Below, piece after piece: positions 22,160 through 32,524 of a stretch of 64,000 nt of DNA (its first letter is position 1; each line of letters starts with the position of its first letter). The position numbers and the translations under genes were made by a program. The stretch spans positions 3,596,001 through 3,660,000 of the forward strand of contig JBBPUQ010000006.1 of the NCBI GenBank assembly GCA_038501195.1, given 5' to 3'. A model generated the notes under the pieces. It searched no databases and was not told the DNA's origin. It saw nothing but the letters and a program-made list of their open reading frames with translations. The stretch is from Nemania diffusa (lineage: Eukaryota > Ascomycota > Sordariomycetes > Xylariales > Xylariaceae).

Positions 22160-23887
22160 ATGCAGCGCCGCATTCTCTCCCGACTCCCTCCCGTCCTCTC
22201 CTCCCTCACGCCCAAGACCCCGACCAATCCCAAGGCCCTGGCCGCGGCCTTGGCTCGTCGTCTCCTCAGCAGACACGCCCAGCTCGCCTCGCGGACGCGG
22301 CCGCAGCTCCCCTTCCTCTCCACGCCCCTGGCGCGAAGCAACCAGTTCCGCTACCTGACGACGGAGCGGAAGCAATGGCTCGTGCAGGAGGTGTATCGCG
22401 GCTTCAAGTACACGGCGTACCTGTGGGCCATACTCGGCTGCTCGGTGGTGGCCTACTGGAGCGTGCAGCAGGAGTGGCTCGAGAGGAAATACCCCACGCC
22501 GCACGAATGGGGGTTCGTCACGCGGCTGCGGTTCCGCTTCGCGAAATGGGCGCCCGACCGCACCGACTGGCCCGAGACGGACTGGGTCGTCATCGGGGAG
22601 TACGCCACGAACGTCATCTCACGGCTGGAGGATAAGACCATCGAGGGCGCCGGGCTGGAGCCTCTGACCGAGGGCGGCGTCTGGATCGACGGCATCGGCG
22701 AGTCCGGCTACGACGTCACGGCCAAGAGCGAGCCGTGGCGGAGGGGGTACTACGAGGCCTTGATGCTCGGTGCCAAGGCCGCCGAACAGCTCGACGACCA
22801 CGTCGTGGACACGACGCGCCATCTCGTGTTCCCCGCAAGCACCGTCATCGGCCCCTCGAACCCGAACCCTCGCCCCATCCCCTTCGGCGCCGAGAAGGCC
22901 CCGCTCGAGGAGAACTGCGAGCGCGCATATGCCGAGCCCGAGACTTTCTACATGCGCATACTCACCACGAGGGGCTTTTCGTCGAAACAGAAGATGGATG
23001 CCGCGCTAGGTTATGCCTCCTGGCTCGACTTTAAGAACATCCCCGATGCGGCAGCAAGGATGTATGAATGGGCTCTCTCCCTCGCCTCCGAGAACGTGGT
23101 GCCAGCAGAAATACCCTATGACCGGCACTCCTATGTCCTCCAAGACACCGCCCGGGCGCCCTCGACGAACATCCTCACCGCCCTCACCGCATTCGCAGCG
23201 CACAAGGCGCGCAACAACGACATTCCCAACGCCCTCCCCATCCTCCTATCCGTCCTGCGCGCGCGCCGCTCTCTCCCCGAGCCAAGCCAAAACACCGCGA
23301 CGCCCAACCCCTTTCAGCCCTCGGTACCGTCCGACTCACCCTGGGCCTTCGGCAACATCCTTGGCACCATCTCTCGTCTAGCCGCGCCACCCGCGTACCC
23401 CGCGGCGCCCGACGACGGCGAATCGCCGCCCTCGCGCGACGCGAGGGAGCGCTGCGAGGAGGCGGCGCTGAACCTCTACATCGGCGAGATCATCTTCGCC
23501 AGCCGGGCCCGCGAGGACGGGCTCGCCTGGACGCGCGAGGCCGTCGACCTCGCCGAGGAGCAGCTGCACCGCCCCGACCTCGCCGACGCCGCCGCCAAGC
23601 AGACCTGCAAGGAGTGCCTGGCCAGCGGGCTCGAGAACTGGGGCAAGATGGTCGCGCGGCTCGCGCGCGAGGAGCGCGACCGCGAGGCCCAGGGTGCCGC
23701 CGCCGCCGCCGCCGGCACGGGCTCCTGGTTCGGCGGGCTCTGGGGCGAGGGCAGGCAGGACAAGGTCGTGGCCGGCCGGTGGGCCGCCGAGGAGAGCGTC
23801 GTCAAGGAGAGGACGCGGCGCGCGCAGGAGATCCTGGAGGAGCTGGAGACGCCTAGCTCGCTTTTCAGCTCTGTCTTCACCGCTTGA
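22160..23887 (+). CDS. mitochondrial inner-membrane TPR-like protein
   Basis: Intronless, 575 residues. The first about 65 residues are rich in Arg, Ala, Leu, Ser and nearly free of acidic residues, a mitochondrial presequence. One transmembrane segment at about 82-101 (FKYTAYLWAILGCSVVAYWSV) follows. The remainder is a helical soluble region with Ala-rich repeats such as DAALGYASWLDFKNIPDAAARMYEWAL and ALNLYIGEIIFA, consistent with tetratricopeptide-like helices. The arrangement of presequence, single membrane anchor and TPR-like body resembles Mgr3, the adaptor of the yeast i-AAA protease, but I cannot confirm orthology. Codon use is strongly GC-biased at third positions, typical of a well expressed fungal gene. 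Confidence 0.72.
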   Translation: MQRRILSRLPPVLSSLTPKTPTNPKALAAALARRLLSRHAQLASRTRPQLPFLSTPLARSNQFRYLTTERKQWLVQEVYRGFKYTAYLWAILGCSVVAYWSVQQEWLERKYPTPHEWGFVTRLRFRFAKWAPDRTDWPETDWVVIGEYATNVISRLEDKTIEGAGLEPLTEGGVWIDGIGESGYDVTAKSEPWRRGYYEALMLGAKAAEQLDDHVVDTTRHLVFPASTVIGPSNPNPRPIPFGAEKAPLEENCERAYAEPETFYMRILTTRGFSSKQKMDAALGYASWLDFKNIPDAAARMYEWALSLASENVVPAEIPYDRHSYVLQDTARAPSTNILTALTAFAAHKARNNDIPNALPILLSVLRARRSLPEPSQNTATPNPFQPSVPSDSPWAFGNILGTISRLAAPPAYPAAPDDGESPPSRDARERCEEAALNLYIGEIIFASRAREDGLAWTREAVDLAEEQLHRPDLADAAAKQTCKECLASGLENWGKMVARLAREERDREAQGAAAAAAGTGSWFGGLWGEGRQDKVVAGRWAAEESVVKERTRRAQEILEELETPSSLFSSVFTA

Positions 23888-24529
23888 TCGTCTGGTTCGT
23901 ACCCAAATTTTAACCCGCCGGCTCTGTTCTTTTGAGGGGCCTCTGGTAGTTTAGTACCTGGCTCCCGGCGGCCTCTAGAATCACGAATGCGGGCTGTATC
24001 CCGCCGCTCATTGCGCATTGAAGCGGGACGCGTGAGGTCGCGTTGTACCGTTTTCATCTCATGGATATAAGTCACTCGCTCATATACGGCGGTGTACCGA
24101 TGCTAGGCATGTGGCCGGAGGCTCTGTCTAGTCTTATGTGTTGTATGTATCCCGTCGAATTCGAGGTATCAAAAGTAGCTCCATCGGATGGGTGATTGGC
24201 CCATACATAAATCAAATAAATATAAAAACTTCTCACATGATGATTTTCGTTATGCTTAATACTTCGTTTATAGACATTGCGAGAATCCATTCGCAGTTGC
24301 TGATTAGGTACTAAGCTATCTATTTGATCTATGAAACTCCTCGTGTCATGTTATGAAATCGTATGGTCAAATCACAAACCATCATATCATAACTAGACCA
24401 TACTAGCCTCAAAGACATACAATGGGATTAGCGGGATATAATGCACCGGCATCGCAAAACCGAATGCTTCAAAGCGTGGCATCCTCAGGGTGTTTATCAT
24501 GGCTGTCCCGAGTCGGTGCGCATCACATA
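23888..24529. other. intergenic between convergent genes
   Basis: Common 3' region of the mitochondrial protein gene and the Arb2-domain gene. No further gene seen. Confidence 0.5.
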
Positions 24530-26173
24530 TTACTTCTGAGCGATCTCAGTTGTTTCCTGAGTAGGTTCATCTTGAGCAATGTCATCTATATTCAGTACGC
24601 CATCCCTGGTAATCACCTGGGGCGTGGCCACATCTGCGCTGGTTTCGTTTCCGCCTTTAGAACCGTCGGTTTCTTCCTCTTCCCCGCTACCCCAGGAGCT
24701 CTCATCAGGGGGGTCCGAATAAACGGATGAGAATATGGGGTTCTTGTAGACCTTGCCAGAAGCCGAGGTATCCGCGACCTCTTGCAGCCAGTCCAGGACC
24801 GTCGGGTAAGAGGCGATGAAGAGTGTCTCGACGTGCTGGGGCTCGCCGGCGCTGAAGACGGGACAGCCGATCCTGGTGAAGGTTGTAGTGTGCGGGTTCC
24901 CAGACGGGCCGGAGAGGACTGAGCCCAGGGGCTCGTTGGAGGGCACGTAGGCGCGGGAGCGCTGGAAAGACGGATTAGCTGAAACTGCGGTCGAGGATGT
25001 GGGAAATGGCAGCTCGGGGTTGGGATTGGGCGTGTTTTATACGGCCTGAAGGGGTATGAGATGCGGGGACAGAATGTGGGAGTAGGGGTGGAAATGTGAA
25101 GAGCAGTGCAAACTCACGTCTAGCAAAAGCTCCTGGAGACCTTCGCACTTGACCTCCCACGCTGGGAACTGGCCGCCAACAGAGGCAAAGCAATTAATCC
25201 TGCTACCGACGCGATTCCAAGTCGCGCTGGAATTCAAGTACGACTCAACGACGTCGGCACCGTCGCCGAGACCGATGATGTCGAGCCCGGCATGAGCACC
25301 TACTAAAGTAGGGATGACGGTTTCGAAAATAGACTTGACATGGGTGATGGGGCTCTCATGGCCCGGGACGCTGTTTACTTCGGGGTCGATATAGTTGCCG
25401 ATATGGGCAGCACTACGCATGGGTGCGGCGTCGAACGCGGATTTGCTGAGGGTGCGCTTGCCTTCGGGCCACCAGATGAGCTCGCCCATGTTCGCGAGGA
25501 TGATGCCTGGCGACGCGGGATCCAAGGGAGAGCACTGTTGCTGGAGAAGAGCCTTTACGACCGAGACCAAGGACCCTTTGTTGATGCCCCCCGTTTTACC
25601 GAGAACTCGATGGGCCAGGACACCGAGGTCTTGGTGCGTCTCGCCGAAGATGATGACGACGCGTGACTTCTCCTGGATGGCGGTGCTCACAAAGATGGGT
25701 ACGTTGGCTAAGGGTGGTGTGCCCTCGCCGATAGGAAGAGGGAGTGATACTTTGCGGAGGCCGAGGTCGGTTAATCGCTTGTGGATCTCGTCTTGAATGG
25801 CCTCTTGGAGGGTTGTCAGTTTATTCTAGACTGTGCGAAGAGCGGGAGTGCGAGTGAGAATTGCAGAATATGAGCCGAAGGAGGCAGGTTGACTTACGGT
25901 TCATGGCGAAGCGCTGGCGTTCGCAGACTCGAGGGTTGCGGTTGAGGAAGAATTTGAAGTAGTTGTCTTCATTCTCAATCGACCGGACCTCGTCATCCTT
26001 GTTGATGAAGTATCTGTCGCATAAATAGCTTGGTTAGATGTTGATTGAAAGGATATCGAGAAAGGATAGTGCGCGAAGTAGAGACAGGAGGTAGATACGA
26101 CGTACCCGAGACCCTTCAGATCACTAGGGAAGCTGGGGTCTGCAGGAAGAGCAGACCACTTGCGTCTAAACAT
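24530..26173 (-). CDS. Arb2-domain protein
   Basis: Four exons on the minus strand: 26173-26106, 26013-25898, 25803-25118, 24961-24530; 433 residues. The N-terminus MFRRKWSALPADPSFPSDLKGLGYFIN and then RVVIIFGETHQDLGVLAHRVLG, GINKGSLVSVVKAL, PGIILANMGELIWWPEG and the C-terminal FTRIGCPVFSAGEP and VLDWLQEVA follow the fungal Arb2-domain family closely. In fission yeast Arb2 belongs to the ARC complex that loads siRNA into Argonaute for heterochromatin; whether this paralogue does so is unknown. The C-terminal 60 residues are acidic and disordered. The acceptor of exon 3 (CCAAG) was chosen because it restores the conserved NQAIQDEIH. Confidence in the family is high, in function low. Confidence 0.88.
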
Positions 26174-27159
26174 GGTGTATCAAGCAGGTCTAAGAGGTTG
26201 TTGACAAGGAGGTCGGAGGTATTAGTATTAATTAATAAGGAGACGCGGTGGTAGTTGAGAGGTGAGGTGGGAGACGGGAGGCACGAAGAAGAAACTGCCT
26301 AATTGATAGGGCAGAGAAAAATCTTGGTAGGAATGATCAGAGACGTGGAGTGTACTAGAAAAGGGGCATTGGCTGAGTGAGGTGTGAGATGTGAAGTAGG
26401 TGGGCACATCTGTAGAATGGCTATAGTACGTAGGTAGATATATAGAAGGTATAATTATTTTGTTAGGTAAATGTAAAATAGAGAGAAGAACAGAGAAGGC
26501 AAGAAGGAGAGGGCAAGAAGGAGAGGGCAAGAAGGAGAGGGCAAGAAGGAGAGGGCAAGAAGGAGAGGGCAAGAAGGAGAGGGCAAGAAGGAAAGGGCAG
26601 GTGACCACCGAGTGGTGGCTTCCCTGGAATAGAGTATAGAAGTCGAATCCGAAGTGGGAATGAGTATGTACATTGTCACGGTTTGTTGCTAGGTATTTTG
26701 TCCCTAATAGATTGAGAGGGGATGGAGGCTGAGGACATCTGGATGTAGCATCATATTCCACTTATACAACACACTTAACTATTATTTACTTTCAAACATA
26801 CGTACCCTAAGTACCTGTCCATTCTAAAACACCCATCTACTTCCACCTCTTTAGAGAGGAGCATCATGAGTTGGGTAAGCGTGGTGAATAGAGACATGCA
26901 CCCTTCTCGGAACACGCAGACATGATGTATATATAAGTGTATACATACATATATCTAGGCCAAAGAAACCCGTCAGTTGACCCATACGAAGGCTTTAGCG
27001 GCGTTGACTTGTCGTTATACGGTCTTTTGTTTATTTATATTTATATATGCGCGATGGGATAGTATCGTACAATCGCCTGAGGCTGAAGTGGCAATCATGC
27101 AAACGGGATATTGTACACTAGCCGCCCTCCAACCTCAAAAAAAAAACACTAGAGCTGCT
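26174..27159. other. intergenic with minisatellite
   Basis: Upstream of the Arb2-domain gene and downstream of the uS14m gene. Holds a 14-bp minisatellite at 26,498-26,597. No gene otherwise. Confidence 0.5.
26498..26597 (+). repeat. 14-bp purine minisatellite, about 7 copies
   Basis: Seven head-to-tail copies of GGCAAGAAGGAGAG, nearly perfect, so copy number is probably variable between strains. All-purine on the plus strand apart from one C per unit. Confidence 0.92.
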
Positions 27160-27693
27160 CTACCAGCTGGCCTTCTTTACGCCGGGAATGTTGCCAGCTA
27201 TAGCTTGCATTCGGAAGTTGTACTGCACCTGTCGTCAGTTCCGTAGTCTTCGGGCACGGGTGACATGGGAGCTAGGGCGTCGACCTACTCTCGATAGCCT
27301 GAAGTCCCGTAATATACCTCTTCCCTTACCGCCCAGAAGACATCGTCCTCGGATCTGGGTTGGCCGTGTGTAGCAGTGCATCTGTGTGAGCTGGAGCTGA
27401 GCCTCGGCGCGGGTGCGTGGGGGAAGAGTGGTGTTTCGGATGATATATCGGAGTGCCTGTCTATGGGCAGCCAAAGAAATCATGTCAGTTGCGCGGTCCA
27501 CGACGACAATTGGGCTGGCGATGACGGCAGGCAATGAATGCTATGCGACGCTATGCAGGCTCTCTCCAGGTATACGTTATGCGTACCTCTCAGGCTCATT
27601 CTCGGCGAAGACCTTCCGCTTGGTGTGGTCGCGGATGGTCTTGATGTTGACGAAGCATCCGATGTCGAGCTTCTTCGCTCGGAACATGGACAT
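27160..27693 (-). CDS. mrp2: mitochondrial small-subunit ribosomal protein uS14m (Mrp2)
   Basis: Three exons on the minus strand: 27693-27587, 27460-27289, 27222-27160; 113 residues. Starts MSMFRAKKLDIGCFVNIKTI, continues RDHTKRKVF and ERQALRYIIRNTTLPPR, then LTQMHCYTRPTQIRGRC and GGKGRGILRDFRLSR, and ends YNFRMQAIAGNIPGVKKASW. These are hallmark uS14 sequences, and the length matches yeast Mrp2 (115). It binds the small-subunit rRNA head in mitochondria. The exon 2 acceptor at CATAG was chosen because it gives the conserved ERQALRY. The zinc ribbon of cytosolic uS14 is absent, as in other mitochondrial forms. Confidence 0.94.
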
Positions 27694-28156
27694 CTTGGCG
27701 GTGGTGGCGGGGAAGGAGGTTGTGCTCGTCGTCGATGATGATTCCTCGCAGCGCGCGACTTGCTGCTTCTTCGGAGCTGTAAATTTTGGGGTTGTACAGT
27801 ACGTAATATGTAAGTGGGTACTGTAGTTTGCTTGCTTCGACAAGCAGTGTCAGCTGCCGTCAGATCGGAGATATTCGCGCCAGCTGCCTCTCGCTGTCTG
27901 CTAGCCCAAGCCAAGCCAAGCCAACCCCACTAACCCACATCTGCTAGGGGCTTAAAGTCACCCCACATTTATCATGGAGTCGATGACGTCTAGATCTGAT
28001 ATCACTTCAGAATCAAAGCAATTCTGTTGCGATTACACATGTTTGCTTGCAGGTTCTGTATAATGCGAGAAAAAGAGTGGAATTTAAATGTATCACCGCG
28101 GGAGATCATTATATGTGATGACGTAGGAACGGTGTCTATTAAGTAGATTGAGAGAA

Positions 28157-28163
28157 TATAAAA
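28157..28163 (+). promoter_or_regulatory. TATA box
   Basis: TATAAAA, 155 bp before the ATG at 28,312, in the 618-bp divergent region between the uS14m gene (minus) and the small-protein gene (plus). Such a strong TATA box is unusual among genes in this window and suggests regulated expression of the small gene. Confidence 0.55.
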
Positions 28164-28311
28164 ACACCAGGAGTTGTGCCAGGAACCGTTCAATCCTTTC
28201 AATTGTTCATTGTATTGTTTGAGACTACGCACATCAATCTACTCTCTATTTCCGTCTACTGCCAAATAAACCTAACCGTCAATATAACCAAAATCCCCAT
28301 AAACAGTCACA

Positions 28312-28831
28312 ATGTCCGGAAACGCCAACGTTAATAACGACGAGGCCCCTCGCCCAGAACGATACGAGGAGGGTGTTGAAAACTCCCACCTACCAAATGA
28401 CTCCAGTATGCTCTTCATGATATATAGTGGCTGTTTTTACAACGTGGTACTGACATGCCAAATAGAGGATGAGAGAACTATCGCTAACCGCCTGGCGAAT
28501 GAGGAGGTACTATGCCCAACAATACATGGAAGAAGGCGGAATACAGAGAAGATCATACACATACTAACATGAATGGCTACAGCGCAAGCTACATCAAAAA
28601 GAACCAGAAGAGCCCGAGACTGCTGCGTTGAAAAAGGACCCTACGCTGCCCGTATGTTCTCCTATCTCGCCGATCAGGCGCCTCTCTTGTACTATCGCTG
28701 AGGTTGAATAGTTGCTTACACTTTGACCTTAGGCTAAACTGCACGGCAATGAGCCTTCTAAGGGCGCTAAAATCGATGCGAGCTTGCAAGCCGAGGAGGA
28801 AGAATATCTGCAGAGAAAAGGCAAGGCGTGA
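28312..28831 (+). CDS. small hydrophilic fungal protein of unknown function
   Basis: Four exons: 28312-28405, 28466-28506, 28583-28651, 28733-28831; exactly 100 residues. Begins MSGNANVNNDEAPRPERYEE and ends EEEEYLQRKGKA. It is rich in Glu, Lys, Asn and Pro with almost no aromatic or large hydrophobic residues, so it should be intrinsically disordered. The C-terminal segment DPTLPAKLHGNEPSKGAKID resembles a recurring motif of short uncharacterised fungal proteins. All three introns have consensus borders and branch-like CTAAC sequences. A hydrophilin- or stress-type role is possible from composition alone; no function is claimed. Confidence 0.75.
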
Positions 28832-29072
28832 GCTGATTATCAGCTGGTGTATACTATCATCATGAACGCCCATAGATCGGATCTTGTACTAGTAACTCTA
28901 AACATAGATGATGTTGAATCTGCTCATGGCGCGAAGCACGTGAATGCATGTCTAAGCGCCCTACGTAACAAGGGGCTTAGTAAAGGGGGACGCCTCTAGG
29001 TATTCTTTGCCACGATGATGCTGAGGCTTGCAGAGGCTTGCTGACCATAGAGAAGCTACATAGGTACCAAAA

Positions 29073-31226
29073 TCACAACCTGGCACCCTTCGCCCTGCTC
29101 GCTTCCTTCTCCTTGTCCTTCAGCAAGCGTCGCAGAATCTTGCCACTCGGGCTCTTGGGGACGGCATCGATGAACTCGACGCCGCCCTTGAGCCACTTGT
29201 ACCGCGCCTTGTGCGCCTCGACGTGGGCGCAGATTTCGCGCGCGACCTCTGCGTCGGGCTTGCCGGCCACCGCCGCCGATTTCACCACGAACGCCTTGGG
29301 CACCTCGCCCGCGTTCTCGTCCGGCACCGGGATGACGGTGCAGTCATTGACGGCGGGGTGTGTCAGTAAGTGCGCTTCGAGCTCAGCGGGCGCGACTTGG
29401 TGGCCCTGGGCACGTATGTACGTTAGGAGAAGTTGAATCTGGGAAGGGGGGAGCAGGGAGGCGGTGAGAAAAGGGGTAGCGTGGGACTCACCTTGGTCTT
29501 GATCAACTCCTTGAGGCGATCAACGACGGCAAAATGCTCATTTCCCGACGGGGCCTTTCTCGCCACCGCGACGTCCCCCGTGCGAATCCAGCGGCCGTCC
29601 TGATCCCAGACAAACGCCTCCGCGGTCGCACGCTCGTTGTGCAGGTAGCCGAGCGTGAGGGAGGGCGACTGGATGAGGAGCTCCCCGCGCTTGTCGTACT
29701 CGGTGATCTCGCGGCCCTCTTCGTCGAGGAGTTTCGCGCGGGTCCCCGGGACAAGCGACCCGGACGTGCCCATCATGACGTCGTCCTCGGCCGTGCTGAA
29801 GACGACCGTCGACGTCTCCGTCATGCCGTAGCCCTGGCCCACCGTGATCTTGGGGAAGGCCCTCAGCATGTCCTCGTGCGTCTCGGCGCCAAGCGGCGCC
29901 GCGCCCGTGTAGATGAAGCGCACGCTGCTCAGGTCGTGTTGGGAGCACACTTCGGGGTTGCGGAGCATCTGGATGATGATTGGCGGGACCTGGCACGTCT
30001 AAGTGAGTGTCTTATGCACAGTGGGCATGAAGCACCGCCGTAGCGACCAGGGCGTGTAATAACATAGGGAACTTACGAGGTGCATGAACCTTATCCTGAA
30101 TTTCTGGATACTCTCGAAGAAGGTTGTAAGCTCGAAGCGCGGCAGTACTATTGTGCCATCGCCACGGTATGGGCCGGTGCTGGCGATGACGACGAGCCCG
30201 TAGATGTGCGACAGGGGCAGCAGACCGATCTGCGTTTGCGTTTCGATGCCGTTCCGCCGCCGACCCGCGTCCTCGTACCATCGGATCTGCATTATATTTG
30301 CGATCACATTGCGATGTGCGATCATGACAGCTTTCTACGTTTTCGTCCTCTTCTCAGCAAGGTCCCATATGGGCTGATGCCGTAAGCAGGAGGGCTGTGA
30401 GGGAAGGGGTGTGCTTACGGGTAGTCCGGAGGTCCCGCTGGAGTAGCAGAGATATGCGACTTGACGGGCACCTTGCCCCTTTGTCCACCTTAGAGGCTCG
30501 AGCTCGGGGAGTGATCGGCCCTCGGCGATCAAATCGTCAAGCGTCTTAAACCGCGGGTCGCGGGGTTGTCCCGGCACATCAAGCGTGAACACCTTGTCAT
30601 CGGGGATGTTACTCGCCCGTGCAGCCCTCAAAGCGTTGTCTAGTAGCGATGGGCAGGTGAATAGGACTTTGGCCCCCGCGGATGTCAGTTGGTGCGCCAG
30701 CTCGGCGGCTGAGTACATGGCGTTCGCCGGTGTCACGATGCCGGAGAGACGGTGCACCGCGTATGAAGACATGAGGTAATCGACCTACATCATTCGTCAG
30801 CTCCGCCGGCTTTTATACGGGATTAGAGAGAATCCCATCATTCCGAACTCACCGTGTTAAGGGAGTATAGCCCTACGACCTTGTCCCAAGGCGTGTCTTC
30901 ATTTGGCTGCCATCCCATGCGCTTCGACAGTGATCTCGCCAGCATTTCGTGCCGTTCACGCATCTCGGCATGAGTGTACGTCCGCCCGGAGAGCCCGCAT
31001 GTGAAGGGGTTTTGAGACTTGTTGAATGGTAGGCGGCCATATCTCTCATCTCCCATAAATTCATGTAAAGGGACTGAGTCGGGCGGATCTATCAAGGTTG
31101 GTGAGCGACAAGATCCGTGGAAGATGAATTTATATTATCACGGTGAGCGAAGATCAGGTAGTCATGGCATACGGATCACTCACCGAAGGGTAGCTGAGGG
31201 ACCGAGGATGGTGGGGTGAAGACCAT
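29073..31226 (-). CDS. 4-coumarate-CoA-ligase-like acyl-CoA synthetase, peroxisomal
   Basis: Six exons on the minus strand: 31226-31184, 31088-30853, 30784-30419, 30334-30077, 29998-29492, 29405-29073; 580 residues. The ANL-family P-loop SSGTSGLPK lies at about 208-216 across an exon junction, the adenylate motif GYGMTE at about 357-362, RTGD at about 440-443, and the C-terminal catalytic lysine in PKSPSGKILRR near 559. It should activate a carboxylic acid as the acyl-AMP and then the CoA thioester. The last three residues ARL fit a PTS1 peroxisomal signal. Substrate is not predictable. No biosynthetic cluster surrounds it. The core serine in SGTSG replaces the commoner threonine. Confidence 0.92.
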
Positions 31227-32524
31227 CTTGTTATAGTAGGTAGGGTATGTATTGGTGTAGACGATGGCGATCAAGAAGGTACTAATGATGAGAAACAAAG
31301 ACGGACGATTTGAAGGACAGACTGGTTGCTTGGACAAATATCTGACGAGCTCATGTTCGACCGATGGGTTCTTTCTTAACTACCTAGGTAAACTAGCTTC
31401 TGTTCATAGCGTCGAGTTGCGATGCCGGTGGGTGGCTCGTTGGGGACCGGGTTTTCGGGGTTTGGGGTTTGGGGTATAGTAGTATACAGTAGCAAGGCCC
31501 GAGCCGAGCGTAGGGGCATTTCTCCGCAAATACACTACCCAAATACAACCTAGCACGCAATCTTGGATGAGCTGGGGTAATTTAGCACACCGACAGCTAT
31601 ACGTACGCGTCCCTTGTTGCGTCGGATTTCGCCCGCTGGCGGAGTCTTACATGGACCTCTTTGTTGTACCGTACCGTACCGTACAACTTGTACGGTTCAA
31701 GTATGCAACGAACTACTTACCGCTTTTTCTTAGGCTCGGCTCAGCCAGTTATCAGTCAGGTGGCTGAAAAGCTAATTTGTGCATTATTTATTGAAACGGT
31801 GTTGTATGTATATTATTAGGAGAAAGCAGAAATCATGGAAAACATTAACCTATCCGGTTTGTTATATAACAAACATCTGACAAACGTGACTTAAATCTAG
31901 TTAAATCGATTTTTCTTTTTAAGCTTGTATATAACTTTATTATTTTAACAAATAACCGGATTTATTTTATTTTATTTTTTAGCTTTAAGTCTCAGGTCCT
32001 ATCCTCTGACATTAACACAGTGCAGTCGCCCATTGCTTTAGTAAAGCCTGGGGTCATCCCGCTCAAGGGGTAGGTCATGACTAAGGACCGTTCATGGTCG
32101 GGTTATGCAGCAGACATCACGGCAGGCGACGCTCTGTACCCAATAGTCTTGATAAAACCGCTTGGATAGAACGGTAAATATCGATTCATCGCGTGTCAAA
32201 TAAGGAAGCCTTCTCCCCCTTGCCCTGCTCCATTAAGAAACAAGCTAAGTAACAAGATCATAATCATATAAGCCGGTCCCTGCGCGGGTCCCGAATTTGG
32301 CTGTAAGTTCCGCCATTGAGACTTTAATGCACTGAAGATGCGCAGATTTGTCGTCCCTAACTGCGTCAATTACTGCGAGTCACGTGGATACAAATTTTCG
32401 TCCACCCTGATCACGAGAAAACGATCGTCCATGTACTCAAGCGACAGACCTGCTCTATTTTCAGCTATACCTTTATCTGAAGGGTATTCAAAGTCTAAAA
32501 TAAAAGACTATCAGCCATAAAAAC
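31227..32524. other. intergenic, AT-rich in part
   Basis: Upstream of the ligase gene. Contains GTACC repeats at about 31,668-31,685 and a weak inverted repeat around 31,855-31,965. No gene supported. Confidence 0.45.

Noticed and set aside
26498..26597. CRISPR-like regular repeat
   Set aside because: Units are contiguous without spacers in a eukaryotic genome; it is an ordinary minisatellite.
31855..31965. Possible inverted-repeat element (TCCGGTT...AACCGGA)
   Set aside because: Arms are about 12-15 bases with a gap and no target duplication; too weak to call a transposon.
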